Source: Hydractinia symbiolongicarpus (Eukaryota > Cnidaria > Hydrozoa > Anthoathecata > Hydractiniidae). Taken from it: a stretch of 64,000 bases of DNA. The notes under the pieces are model-generated. The model did no database searches. It had not been told where the DNA came from and saw nothing but the letters and a program-made list of their open reading frames with translations. Shown in pieces: positions 1 to 12,496 of the stretch (positions are counted from its first letter, which is position 1; each line of letters starts with the position of its first letter). Position numbers and translations under genes: made by a program. The DNA is taken from positions 3,113,001-3,177,000 of the forward strand of contig NC_079888.1 of assembly GCF_029227915.1 (NCBI RefSeq), written 5' to 3'.

Positions 1-3000
1 TGTTTATCCGAAATGCTTTAAGATTACAAAGATCATTAAAAGGTTTAGGAGAATAAGCTACCATCGTTGCCAAAAGTAGTTCAGGCAAATGCAAAAACTG
101 ACCATTAGTGACAGAAAAGTCAATAAATACAGAATTACGACTCTTCCTATCCCCTCCCCTCCCCTCCCCCCCTTTACACAATTTTGGAGAGTCATAGCAG
201 CAAACTTCTGTCTTCAAAAAACCTGACTGCAACATTGTATGGGGGGTACGGGTGTGAAAGTATGGAAATAATTCAAATTTCAAAAACTGCTCAACACTTT
301 TGGCGACGACTGTAGTTCTTCCTACGAACACTGCAGTTGTAATAATTCTATAACTGCACCGAGCTACTTGATGACCATATCAATTTAAATTGCTACATAA
401 AGACGTAACATATTACCACTAATTATATTTAATTACAGCTGCTAAAGGTCATTAGAAGAATGAGACCAATTAAAAGTATGAACATGTGTTTCAATTCAAA
501 ATAATGTCATGCAGACCTTACCTGTCAAGAAACTATTTTAGTAAGACATCTTAACTTGGTCCTGTGTTAATCTAGCAACTCATTTACTCACTTTTATACT
601 ATTGTTAATCGCCTGGATTTTGCAAGCCAACAGTACGGGATGGGCCGATATGGTGCGGTATTGCACGTTGTTAGGAAAAATAGTAGCCTAAAATGTCAAC
701 AAGCACAAAAAAAACACACGGAATAATCGGTTGTTATTTTATTATGGTTATTATGGGAAGGTGTAGGCTACTAAGTATTAAGAATACAGTCACGACTTTG
801 TTAACTTCAATTAAAGTAAAAATAAAATTGTCTAGATATGTTGTTCTATTACACCTGTAAGGCGTTATAAAGAGATTTTCAAAATTAAATTTACAAATTT
901 TGGGCGAAAACAACAAAAGAGAAGCGAGAGATATAACAAAAGGTTATACAGAATACACTATGTCTCAAATACACATACTGAATAATAAATATAACAAACT
1001 AATTAAACACTACCTTAACAACCCATAGAACAGAAAGATCGAGTGACATACCCATTTTTTGTTTCTCTATTGTTCGTTCAATAAGCGACTTTTTCAGAGA
1101 AATTGCTAATAAACAGCAAGGAAGAATTGGGTCTGCTTATATAGGTATATTTTGGAACCAGGTACATAAGCAATCTTTTAAATATTTTTTTCTGCAACGG
1201 CCGTTGAATTTTGAGTAAATAGCAATTAGTTCACTGACAAAACTATACGTACAGAGGCGAATTTTGCAAATTCCGTGGCGCAAATGTATTTATAACGAGA
1301 TCGTGTAAATTGAAAAGGGTTTCGCCTATGCAAGAAAAAATCGATCTCTAAATTCACTAATACAACAAGTTATAAATTATAGCTTAATAAATATGTTTAA
1401 TAATGTATTAAATTTAATAAAGGTAGGAAAAATTGTTCCTTCCTTTCGATCTGTGCTAATGTCAATCGTTTCCAATTTTAACGCAACATATTTAGGCGTG
1501 AATTATTGCAAATATGATTATTAGTAGGAGTTATATCTAATATTAAAAATCACGTTACCTACACAGAAGTTGCGCTTCTGTGTAGGTAACGTTTTATATA
1601 CTGTCAAAATTTCGAAATAAAATCTAGTACGGCGCAACAATTATTTTTTAGAAAGATTGAGAAGTTTGTTAAATTGAACAATAGTTCAAAATTTCAAATT
1701 AGAGCCCAGCGTTTTCTGCTAATGTCAGAAATAAAAAGTAATAACAATAAGTCAAGCATCCGAAAGAAAAGCATGTGTCTCATTTTAAAGCTTGATGCAT
1801 GCAGTCGATTCATCTAGTCTATTCATCCAGTCGGTTGTATTCATAACAGATGTTGATAACATGCAATTCAGGGAAGTTGTAAATTATTGTTCAAAAGACA
1901 CAAATTGGCCACCATGCGAAATCTCCCTCACTGGAAATTTGGTGAAAGGGAAAAACTTAAGGTACGGGTGATGTACGCTTTTAATTAGTTGTTAATAAAC
2001 TTATTTTCATACATTGCTGATGCCTACTATTTTCTCTGCACATTTATTAGTTGATTGTTGTCAAACGAAAAACGTGACCAAAAACGATATCGGTTTTCTG
2101 CTGCTTGCCTACCTATTCCAATTTTCCATTGCTTTGCAAGGTAATTTACACTCGATTTGAAATAAAAATTTTAGAAACATTTTCTATAATGTTAATCCCT
2201 TGCTGTAGCTATCCTTTAGCTATGTAAGAGTATTAACTTTTTTAATGATACGCGAATGATACCCTTAAAGGAATAAATACTATAGAAACTAGGGATGTGA
2301 GAATACAAAACAGCGATTCCCTGGTTATATTTGAAAACAATTTTAGGTGAAATATCAGCTGATATCTTTGGTTAGAAAATGAGTATTTAAAGAGGTTATA
2401 CTTTTATCTAATTTTGAAATCGTCTGTGTAAAGGTCAATCCCTAACATTCTCTTGATGCTGAAAAGGAATACCCGTAGTCATAATGCTCTACTAAATAGT
2501 AAAAATGACAAAGAAGAAACACCAGAGCGAATTATTATTATCTTCTCTATAATCACTTCCGCTAATGTTGCATTTTTATTAAGACATAATAACAAGGAAT
2601 GACAAGACAAATTTTGCTCTAAAATGCAAACGTTGATACAAGAATGAGAGGAGGTGGGGTAGTCAACCAATATGTCAATCATCATCTTTGGAGGTGTACT
2701 TCTGTTTCAGTTTTATCAAATGCAAGTGTGGGAGAATCTATTTGGTGGTCCATATTTCTAAGAATTTACTGTAACAATAATTTTAGCCATCATTGAGTTG
2801 CATACCTGTAAATTTGACATTCTATCGTGTATTTAGCTAGCAGTAAATTAAAGAGTTAATTTTGATTAGAAATGATCCCGAATTTGTATAAGTTCTGTTA
2901 TGAAATTAACTTTAAGAGATTGGTTAAGTTATTAAGATTACCATTAATAGGCAATACGACCAAAGATGTCCATGCCTAACGCAGATGTATGATTCAGAAA

Positions 3001-3479
3001 TCATAATAGATCGAAAGGAAGGAACAATTTTTGATGCTTTTGTATAATAAAATACATTCGGTAAACAGGAAGATTTTTGAAACTAACATCTTTACAGGAC
3101 GGGTTCAAAGAAATTTATAATGCAATAAATTTTTTTATCTGTAAATTTTTCAATGATTGTGCTCTATTTAAAACAATTACATTGTGTCCTCCGTAAAAAA
3201 AAATTAAGCCGCAGAAATATAGAAGCACATAGAAACCACGTAAAATTACTATTAATAGTAATTGTTACTAATAATAACGTCGGCGTTATAATTACCACCA
3301 ATGAAGTGATAGCTAATCCTACAACCTTAAAAAAAAACTACGGAAAATTAATCAAAATGTTCCCGCCCCCGGTTCCACTGTACAACATTATAAAAGACGC
3401 GATGTTCACTTGCTTTCTATTATCGAAGTTGCAACAAAAGTTCTTCTTTAAAGTGGAAAACAAAAAAAGAGCGTGAAAC
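1..3479. other. AT-rich non-coding stretch upstream of secreted-protein gene
   Basis: No convincing exon is seen on either strand. It holds a C-rich tract near 150-172, a perfect 18-bp hairpin at 1552-1592, and two copies of a dispersed 16-mer (1435-1450 inverted, 3010-3025 direct). The first bases resemble the end of the Penelope-like 3' motif seen near 35.77 kb, but too little is present to decide. The short open frames here have biased composition and no recognisable domain. Confidence 0.5.
1552..1592. repeat. Perfect 18-bp inverted repeat, 5-nt loop
   Basis: Arms ACGTTACCTACACAGAAG (1552-1569) and its exact reverse complement (1575-1592) flank the loop TTGCG. The stem is perfect, so either strand could form a stable hairpin. 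It may be a small cruciform, a mobile-element end or a structured RNA; nothing nearby decides. Confidence 0.9.
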
Positions 3480-4925
3480 ATGGAATTAGTACCCAATCTT
3501 ATACTACTTAGCATTGTTATCACACAGGTTAGTAAACGCTATTTAAAATCGCCCAGATTAGTATATCCTTTTCCATCATCACTTCATCAGCTTCTATATG
3601 AGCGTTAGTATCTATTTCGGAGAATGATTTTCCAAGCAATTTGATGTATTATTTGTTCAATTAAATGATGCAAATCAACGTTTTGATAACGGTTATTCCT
3701 TTTCTTTTTTCCTCACCTTTTAAATAACAGAACTCCTTAAATTCCATTTTTCATCTATTCATTGTGGTTTCTATAATAACACCACTGACATAGGCACCAC
3801 AACAATAATTTTTAATTGATACGTATTCTCTATGAATAATCGCTTGTCAAAAAAGTAATCCTTTAAATGTGACGTGTACAATTCTTAGTTACAAGTGTTA
3901 ACAGTGTTAAATAAACTCTCATGGATTTTTCAGTATTTAAATCCCCTGATAAACCCAATATGCATTGCGTTTAGGTAAGCTGTACGATTCCATGCCGGTA
4001 CAAGGTTGGAATTGACAAAAACAATGCCATTGAATACACCGCAAAAATTTGCCAGCAAGACAGCAGCTTCAACGTCGATGTAAATAAAGGTGCCGGAAAT
4101 ATAATCCATGATGAAGTATTCCATATCAAAACCTTTTCTAATGACAAGAATCAATACAAGCCTTTTCCTCTCAGCAAAACTGAGCATTCAAAAATTAAAA
4201 AATCGCTTCATCGTTACAAGAAATGCTTAAGGAAACATATTCCTGCAAACTGCCCTTTGCCAACAGTGGAAACAGTCGATGATTTGAGTGAGGAACAAAT
4301 TAATATTCATCTCGAAGAATCTTATGATCATTCTTATATCATCAAATCATTTTCACTTAAACGAAAGGGTACGCACAAGAACAGGTTACGAAGAAATGTG
4401 TTATCCCGAAATGGCACGAAATCAAGTATTTCTCCTAAAACTAACGTTAAAATATTTATCAGTAAGCAACCACGCTGCCCAAAAGGAATAATATGCATGG
4501 GCTGGGTAAATGTGACTGAAAAGCCCATAACACCTCCCAGGAACTGTCCAGATACTATGACATGTTTTGGATTTGTCACATTTACATATAAGCCACAAAT
4601 GATTCGCGCGAAAGCAGGCAGCACTGGTGTTTTGCCAACACATGCGGCTTACAAACGCGTGCCTTATTGTCCTCCAGGATTTACTTGCTATGGAATGGTT
4701 AAAGCAACGCCTGCGCCCATTAAGAAATATGTATTTCCAACAAAACAAAAGAAACATGAATGTAATTCTATCAATCTTTACTACCATTTAAGACAAAGTC
4801 GCAAAAGGAGAAGTTTGACATGGTTAGATTCGAAATCATACGTTGCAGTAACTGGAGTAGGTGAATATTTAGATGTCTTATACAAAACCTTTTCGGTGCT
4901 GTCCAGTCTCCGTTACCTTCACTGA
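3480..4925 (+). CDS. Two-exon secreted protein with three CPxxxxCxGxV repeats
   Basis: Exon 1 (3480-3527) encodes 16 residues: Met-Glu followed by a hydrophobic run typical of a signal peptide. It ends CAG|GTTAGT. Intron 3528-3974 (447 bp) ends TTTAG. Exon 2 (3975-4925) continues in phase 0, giving about 332 residues. The mature part is basic, with three spaced motifs around 4473-4506, 4545-4575 and 4668-4698 that read C-P-x4-C-x-G-x-V (CPKGIICMGWV, CPDTMTCFGFV, CPPGFTCYGMV). Each has a Cys pair five residues apart and is followed by a Lys/Thr/Pro-rich linker. Other cysteines occur near the N-terminus, and there is a basic RKRRS stretch near the C-terminus, a possible protease site. I do not recognise the family. 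It is plausibly extracellular: a matrix component, a secreted toxin-like or peptide precursor, or another cysteine-rich secreted protein. Splicing is inferred from sites and frame, not transcripts. Confidence 0.7.
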
Positions 4926-7900
4926 GTCATTTTGTAATAACTTGAAAGGATTAATAGTAGCAATTTTACGTATTGTTGGGTCAATTTAATCAGAAGAAAC
5001 GTAATGGCTCTGGACTATATATTTTAGATGGTTTAGTTGAATTTTTGTGTGATGTTTTAAAACAATAGATTATTATTTGCATTTATTATATTTATTTGAA
5101 GAGATATGTAGACTTGAAAATATTTACTAACTTTCTTTCTGATTCCTCTTCACATTTCTTTAAAACCATAACTTATAGACAAAATACGATGTCGGAATCA
5201 CGTTGCGAATTAATACAAAGAACAGCGACGCTTTAAGAAACCGTACAGAAAACAAGTATCTGCAAATTTTCAGCTTCATTCAATTGGATCCAAACAGAAC
5301 CGTAGATAATTGAAATTTATTATTCTTTCTGACTTATCTTGTAGGATAACCGATCCTCTATAAGTACGTTTGTGCAGTCCACCCGTTACGCCTTGATATT
5401 TTCGAAAATGATTCGCTATTTAATGCTTGTTTTTCATTTTGCATGTCCTCTTTTCATGCGTGTTCAATAATCAAAATCTAAATTCTTTCCTGTGTACTGC
5501 ACTCATGCATGCCCTATGACCCATACAGTGAGTAAGTTGATGATACTTATTTTTATTTAGAGGCTATCTCAGCGTTTATCTCATCTAATTTTCATTAATG
5601 AGCATGAAAAGCATGAATTTAATCCAGGTCAGGTTCAAAATGGGGAAAAACAATGCTATAAAATGACAAAAGTTGTCAAATATTTTTATTGTTTTTTTAC
5701 TGCACGTGCGAGTATGCATTGATTTATTCTAATTCTTCCTTTATCTAGTGCCATTAAATCTTAAAGCGTGTCCATTGTCATTACTAATATGTCAAGATAA
5801 ATCCCATTATCATATGTTTCCGTCAATGTCAGTTGCTGTAGTAGATGACAAATTTTGTTAGAAATAACGTTGGTGGTGCAAATTTCGCGAATAACAAAAG
5901 ATAACATGACATGGTTTATTCCACCATGCAAATACTGAAAAAAAAGTCGAGTAGGAATACTCAGAGGCTAAAAGACAAAAGTGGTTAATTAATCTAATTT
6001 CGAAAACATTCAATATGCCTAATATGTAATAGTCATTTATGATGTACATTAATTTAAACAACGGCTTATACAGAAATGAATTTTGTGTACTTTTACATCA
6101 TTGAATTCATCCCTTAGAATTTGAAATAGTTTCTGACAACTTATGCATAATAATGAAAAAAGCGATAGTTTTCGCCGTTCGGAAAGGCTTCTTACAATGG
6201 TAAAACTTTTTCGATTTAAGATTTGCACAAAGTTCAATAACATCATTTATTTGATTTAACGCGCCTTATAATGAAAGAAAATGAACCTTTTAATTTACGT
6301 CATTTAACTACTCTAACGATCAGATCAAAGAAGAATTATTTGCTATTTTGGTTTTCCATTGCTATAACCTCTTTACTAAAAAAATGGAAAGTTGCCCCAT
6401 GCTCAAATTTAATTTAACAAGTTCTAAAAAAGGGTGCAAATCTTCTTCGTGATCTACCATGCGTTTGTTTGCAAAAAGTTAAATTCCTCACTAAATAAAA
6501 ACAAAATACAGCTATACATCTCTCATAAAATGTCACTTTGAACAATAATAACAATAATGAAAGAACAGAGTGAAAATAAAAAAGGAAAAAAATGATATGA
6601 ACAAAAAATAAATAACGGGGAGAAAAAACAAAAGATATTATTCAAAGAAATTGTTCTTATTTTTCCCCTCGGATTTAGTGCGAGATAGTAAATTTTCCTC
6701 TAACTTTTAGCGCGCAACAAAATTTCAAAAAAAAAAAAATTATTTTTTCTAATTATTACCGCGAGCCTTGAAAGTCTTAGAAAGTCCGTAGAAAGAAAGT
6801 GACAGCTAACGACAGAACAACACTACCTATAATTACCTTACCATAAATAATTTCCCTTTTTAATTTAAATCAGACCTATCAGATTTTAAGTGAATATGAA
6901 ATATGAAAAATGAAAATCCTTAACCATATGTCATACAGCAATATCCATCATTCGTGACTGGAGACGTTACAGCATAACGTCCCCAGGAGGTATTTTCTAA
7001 GCAGTTTCAACTAACAACCTGTCATCAATACATTCGGCAAACGACGTAGAAGTCGCATTTGATGTACCATAAGTCCTAATGTGAAATACGCAATTGCTAC
7101 GTCTCTGATTTTCAAAAAAAACTCGCGTGGTCTGATTTGAAATGTCTAAATTTGGACATTGTTTAAAACGTAGTAAACACAGCATCTGTGTAATTAAAGG
7201 GTTTTTATTTTTAGATGCTACCAACAGTCATAATTGCAATGATTCACACCTAAGTAAGTTGCGTTAAAAATGGTTATGATTGATAGGAGCACCGAGGTTA
7301 TTCAGCAAGTGATAACAAATCGAAAGGAAGGAACATTTTTTAATACCTTTATTTAATCAAAACATTTATAAAAACAGGAAAAATATCTGCATCAAAAAAG
7401 TATATATATTTACCTACTTGCATGTTATATAGTTATGTTATGTAGCCAAAAGAAGAAACACAAGTTGAGATTGACAGTATTCTAAACGGACATGTAATTT
7501 AAAAACTTATTTAAAATTGTTTAGGGATATGATATGTATCACCTAAGTAGTTATGAAGATGTATCGTAGGAAAAAGTACTAGTTTTGTTAAGATTCGAAA
7601 GTTTATTTAGATCTAGTTGGGGTAGGTAAATAACTAGATATGTTATATAAACATTTTCCGCACTCTCCGATATCGGTTATGTTTCCTTAGCAATGCAGTC
7701 ACGGATTTTAGTTGGAGTTGTATTTTAAAGACATTAATTAAAATAATATAAACATTGTTGGAAGATTCTTCGTGGAAAACATCATATTTTGCGTTTAGTT
7801 GTATGGCTTAAAAAGTTAACTTTTAATGTTTTTGTTATTAATTCTACAGAGTAACATATCCATTTAGTATTTTCATGGGAAAACATTTTGCCAACTTTAT

Positions 7901-8619
7901 ACCTTCTCTTATATTTCTTGCCGTCTAATGATGTTAAAAATAACAGCAAATGTTTTACCATTTACAAAAGTCTAAAAGTGTTTGCATGTGAATAAATGAG
8001 ATAATAGTTTAACACAGGACTGGTAAATGTACAAATTGCCATCTTACTAAATAAGTTGTGTGATAAGTAAATTCTATGTGATACATATTTCAAATTAAAT
8101 GCAAAAGGTAAGGCTGGTTTCCATATTGAAAACAATTTCAAATTCCTATCATTTTTTAATGATCAATTTCTTTTTACGCCAACCTTAACTACTCCTTATG
8201 TCTGCCAAATTAAAGCCCTATTGGATTAACGTCAAAATAAAGTTACATTTTTATGGAGCATTTAAATTAAATATGCTCATCAATTTGCTCAATGCAATTG
8301 AAGCTGGCGTACTATTATTACATCTAAAACTTTTGTAGGAAAACGTAATTTTATTTACCTAAACTTTTAAAATATACTGCTCAGTCACTGCCACTTTGAA
8401 GGCCTATTTAATTAATGTCAAAATAAAGTTACATCTTTAGTTGGCATTTACAGTAATTATGCTCATTAAGTTGCTCAACGCAATTAAAGATAACGTACCA
8501 TAATTACAAATAGAACTAGGAAAAACTTCCAGGCAAGTAATTTTATTAGCCTACACTTTTTAAACGTTCTTCATTAACGAATGATTAACAATTAATCTAT
8601 TCAATTAAACACTATATTT
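4926..8619. other. AT-rich non-coding stretch
   Basis: No supported gene is seen. It holds a third copy of the dispersed ATCGAAAGGAAGGAAC sequence (7319-7334) and the start of a diverged direct duplication (8212-8575). Short open frames here lack coding character. Confidence 0.5.
8212..8575. repeat. Diverged tandem duplication, ~187 bp period
   Basis: Segment 8212-8375 is repeated at about 8399-8575. Shared landmarks in the same order are a CCTATT..ATTAA segment, GTCAAAATAAAGTTACAT, TATGCTCAT, TTGCTCAA.GCAATT, a GTA..ATTA run and AGTAATTTTATT / CGTAATTTTATT. The copies have drifted by many substitutions, so the duplication is old. Confidence 0.6.
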
Positions 8620-8860
8620 TAACTTTCGTCATGTCATCATCAGGTTAAAAATCTAAAATAAATTAAAATCAGTTTATAAGCAGATTAAACAAAATTCGTA
8701 TTATACACAGTACACAAAATCTATCTAGCAATCATTAAAATATCTGATAAACTAGAAGCAACTCCAGAGAATGATAATAGATTTTAATCAGCAGAGTTTG
8801 ATTCTTGAATTCGTCTTTGGTGCTTAATGACCGTTGTATATCAATAGTAAACAAAGCATT
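8620..8860 (-). pseudogene. Penelope-like element 3' end (endonuclease C-terminal fragment and tail)
   Basis: Read on the minus strand, about 8850-8740 encodes a short fragment ending ...LSTKDEFKNQTLLIKI. This matches, position by position, the C-terminal fragment of the better preserved remnant at 35.39-35.57 kb (..LNTKDEYRSRALVIKI). Downstream on the same strand (about 8648-8628) lies CCTGATGATG...CGAAAG, the same kind of motif that follows the 35-kb copy. The order matches the end of Penelope-like elements: GIY-YIG endonuclease end, then hammerhead-like core. The remnant is 5' truncated and not functional. Confidence 0.5.
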
Positions 8861-10800
8861 CAGAATAAATATTTGCCGCAAAGAATTAGATTAAACTTTA
8901 TCAATTGGCAAAGTACATTTGCCTCTAAGTGTAACAAAAAATAATGCCACATTTAGTGGCGACGCGACACTTCCTACGTCAGTTACAAAGGGGATAGGAC
9001 TTTTTAAGTCTCGATTCCAGATGCTGTTGCGTCTTCACTGCTCATAAAAATACCTCCCAATAATCTTTTTGTTAAGTGTAACATCAACAGATCGTTTTGT
9101 AGCCCCTTTATATGTATTGTTTAAATTGGTTCTAATTTAAAAAACAAATTTGTCATTACATTTACTTTATTCTAAACTCTGAAAATTAACAAAGATTATT
9201 CCTAGTAATAACATATGTTGTGTTAACTGTTATGTTTTAATCCATTTCTAAATTACTAGAATGTTTTCTATCAAATATAAGAGTAGAAAAAAGCGGACGA
9301 TATCTTTATCAATGGGTGACTTTTTAAATTGAATTCGCTTAAATTATCATTTCCATAGGGTGCCATAGAAAAGCGGTCGCTATAAAACTAATATTGCGTT
9401 TTTTTTTCTCCGTACATAAGCGCGTCTCAAGAAAAATTCATTTTTAGAGAAATGTTTGAGATTGACATTTGCAATGTAAGCAAAACGAAGAGGAAGTAAA
9501 ATTTTTCGAAACTTATTATTAAAAACGTCAAGAAAATGTTTAATCTTGTGTGGGGTCAGCTTTTCTTACAAACATTTTAATCGCTGTTGCGTATTTCATG
9601 GTGCATTAGAATATATATGAAAATAGCTGTTTCGTTACATTAAACAATTCTGACTTGTCTTTATCTTAGGTTTTAACTGTAAATAGAAACCGATTGACAT
9701 TCTCTTGGCATGTTGCGATAAAATATACCTTATTCTATAGAATTATCGAAAACAGTAATCAAAAATATAAAGAGAAAAAAATTCCTTGTTTTATAAAAGG
9801 CTAAAACGTTATCATTGTATTTGATATGGATTGTTGAAATTTTGTGGTCTATTGAAAACCATTTTAACAGTTAACATCGTCTTTCTTAAAACTATGCTAT
9901 GTTGAATTTGCTAAGTCCCTTCAAATTTCTTGACTGTTAGTCAAAGCTATCGTAACCTAGCTTTTTCGTAAAATCTTCAGTAGGCATAATGAAAAAATGC
10001 AGTGGACATGAAATTTATCATGCAAATAGTTTTAGAAGAGCTAAAGAAATTAACGTCATTAATGCTATGATGACCTTATTATTGTTAAAAAATTTTTTTG
10101 ATTCCTTGTTTTAGTCAGCACATCGCACTCTCCTAGATGAGGAAACATTTAAGGTTGTGTACATAATCAAAATAGTACTACTTGAATGTTTTCAAAAATG
10201 GTTGCTGGTCCGCGTTTTAGTCCTTTTCAGAAGGAGGGTGGGGTTGCTAACACAATCCTTATCCAGTTTGTTTTAAATAAGTTCTTAGGCATACAGCTTT
10301 AAGTTTTGAAATTTAGCGCCTTTTTAAAGAGTGTCAGAGAATTCAAATATATTTTTGCATGCCGTCACGTCTGTTGTCGTAGTAGCTCACCACTTACGAA
10401 CTGGTTAGGAAAAATGTTTTTTCTTCTTCAAAAGAAGACATTTTAGACTAAATGACGTTATCGATAATTTTTTATCCAATTTGCCTCCAGTGTGTTTACA
10501 AACATATGTGCCTCATTTTAAGCAATTTAATACCTCCTGCGTCACTCACAAAGAAATAGCCTGAATAGATTTATAATCTATCCAATAAACCATCACTTTA
10601 CCAGGTAATTTTCAGAAAGTAGGATTCCCTAAAATAAAAGTATTACAATATGCAGCATTATGTAGCAATATTTAGAAGAATACTTATATTGAAATTTTAA
10701 AATTAGGTTAAAAAAGGTTTTCTACAGTTGCGTATCACTAGATTTTTTAAGTACTGCTTTTACATCAATTGTAATTTGCATAACTCCCCGACGAACGCAG
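8861..10800. other. AT-rich non-coding stretch
   Basis: Nothing with coding character or clear repeat structure is seen; poly-A/T runs and low-complexity AT sequence dominate. Confidence 0.4.
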
Positions 10801-11065
10801 GAAATGGCTAAAGTGGCCTTGTGGTTATGGATTGGCTTCGTAATCACAAGGTCTGTGGTTCGGTCCACAGCGCGGGCATATTTAGCAAGTGTCTTTACCA
10901 CAGCTACGGGTCAACCCATGCCATGTGAGGGAAATTGGGTAGGTAATGCCGGTGTATACTTAATGTATACATTCCGAACACAGGACCCACATTGATAACA
11001 GTGTTACACTGAAGTGGCTATGTCCTGTATTAATATTCGGAATAACAATAATAATAATCTTTAAT
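10801..11065 (+). mobile_element. tRNA-derived SINE
   Basis: The head has an A-box-like TGGCCTTGTGGTTATGG at about 10815 and a B-box-like GGTTCGGTCC at about 10857, spaced as in a tRNA-derived Pol III promoter. A ~170 bp unrelated body follows, then an AAT/AAC-rich tail (AATAACAATAATAATAAT) around 11041-11059. A 63-residue open frame over this stretch is better explained by the SINE than by a protein. A second tRNA-headed element with a similar start is at 42.7 kb. Confidence 0.65.
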
Positions 11066-11669
11066 ATTTCGAGTAGGACAAATAAGGAATATCAGCAAAA
11101 ATGGTAATAAACTTTTTTCTAGGTATACAATATAAACATGGTCGTTCACAAGTAATGTATATAATAAATACTACACCATTTCTAACTTTTGTTCGTTTGT
11201 TGATTATTGCCTTTTCTTCTTCTAATATAAAATTTTTATTAAATAATTATTTTCCTGTTATAATACTGAGAAACATGAAGACTTACAATACAGAAGCAAA
11301 ATTGCATACGTTTATCGAGCTTATCGAATTGGCACGACAACACGGTGGAAGCGGAGGGCATGTGGTCTGTATTTTTATTTTAGTTTAAATTTTAAAGAAG
11401 GAAACAAGAAAAATATAAATAGCAAAATATAAATCCTTTGCCATTTCTTTAATAAGCCTATTATTTTAGGGTTTATTAAGGAGGAAATAGGATCATCAAT
11501 TACAATAGATATATGGAGACCGTACTTAAACAATGTTAAAAGACCTCCTTTAAACAAATTGCTTTAAATAAATATTGCAACAAAATTCGCGCATAAAACG
11601 TAAAAGAAAAACGATTGATAAATTTGCCTAATATTTTCAAACTCATATAAGCTCACCTATTGAAGCATT
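11066..11669. other. AT-rich stretch without supported gene
   Basis: A 95-residue open frame (11101-11388) is low in complexity and has no recognisable domain or splice context. I see no other structure. Confidence 0.4.
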
Positions 11670-12212
11670 TAAATCATGTCCATATGGTTAATTCAAATGT
11701 TTCTAATAGTATGGTGAAAAAACTACGAATATATTTAAGACATTTAACCATTGTATGTTGCATACTGCGCTAACAATATACCCGATCCATTTTGCAAACG
11801 TCGGCAAAGGCACTATATGTTAAAGTCGAAGTTGTAGATAAAGACAGTGGTTCTTTCTAAGTGATACGATGACCCGCTGCTGAATGATCCGACGATAATT
11901 TTACACATATTAATGATGTGATTCTCAACTTTCATAGCCAAACATAAGAATAGGACCTCGTGTTTCTTGTCACATAATAGGCAGTGTGTTCACGTAAGTT
12001 TGAATGTACGGTACTTCGTCCAGTGAAGATTCTCATTCAATTTCATTATTGTTGTCACAAGCCATATGTCATAGGGGAATAACTCATATGGTAAAGCGCT
12101 CGCTTCGCATGCGAGAAGTATCGGGATTGATGCCCGGATTCTCCAACATTCTGTATTATTGCGTATAGTGGTCGCTCATGTGCATATCGTCAATCCAAGT
12201 GTTTCCAATAGT
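11670..12212 (+). repeat. tRNA-Ala satellite unit, left part (interrupted)
   Basis: This matches the ~511-bp unit of the large array at 42.9-64 kb: the TTTAAGACATT..AACCA..TGTATGTTGCATAC block, the TTGTAGATAAAGACAGTG block, GATCCGACGATA, the TTTCTTGTCACATAATAGGCAGT block, the CCAGTGAAGATTCTCATTCA block, the tRNA-Ala-like segment, then GTTTCCAATAGT. The match is cut at 12212 by the Polinton-like element and resumes at 19634, so this is the pre-insertion target. Confidence 0.85.
12074..12145 (+). pseudogene. tRNA-Ala(CGC)-like, degenerate
   Basis: The anticodon arm CTCGC-TTCGCAT-GCGAG is intact (anticodon CGC). The D-arm has lost a base and pairing (AACTC..AAAGC) and the T-arm has a substitution. 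Total length is 72 nt. Confidence 0.65.
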
Positions 12213-12496
12213 AGAAATAGGGAAATGTATGTTCTAGCGCAGTCGCGCACGCACACGCAGTGACGTCACAACAGATCCAGTACCATGCGGTGCATAGCCA
12301 TGATTATCCAGTGCTTAGCTGTGGAATTCAACGGGTAAGTCCCTATCATGCGGTGCTGGCTATAAAGTCCCTAGTGAGTGATGAAGTCATTAAATCATGC
12401 AAAAATGAGTAAAATTCTAGCGCATACTACAGGGGGAATTCCCTTATAGTATGCTAATAATCAACGCAAATCAACGCATGCGCAGTAAGGTTCAAC
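12213..12496 (+). repeat. Left terminal inverted repeat
   Basis: This pairs with 19346-19633 in inverted orientation, with roughly 85-90% identity by eye over the whole length. Shared blocks include AAATGTATGTTCTAGC, CGCGCACGCACACG, CCATGCGGTGCATAGCCATG, GGTAAGTCCCTATCATGCGG and AATCAACGCAAATCAACGC. Confidence 0.85.

Noticed and set aside
3153-3476. 107-residue open frame upstream of the secreted gene
   Set aside because: Lys/Asn/Ile-rich low-complexity composition, no domain, and the opposite strand is equally open.
10804-10995. 63-residue open frame
   Set aside because: It lies over a tRNA-derived SINE head and body; chance frame.
11101-11388. 95-residue open frame
   Set aside because: AT-driven hydrophobic composition, with no start context or homology sense.
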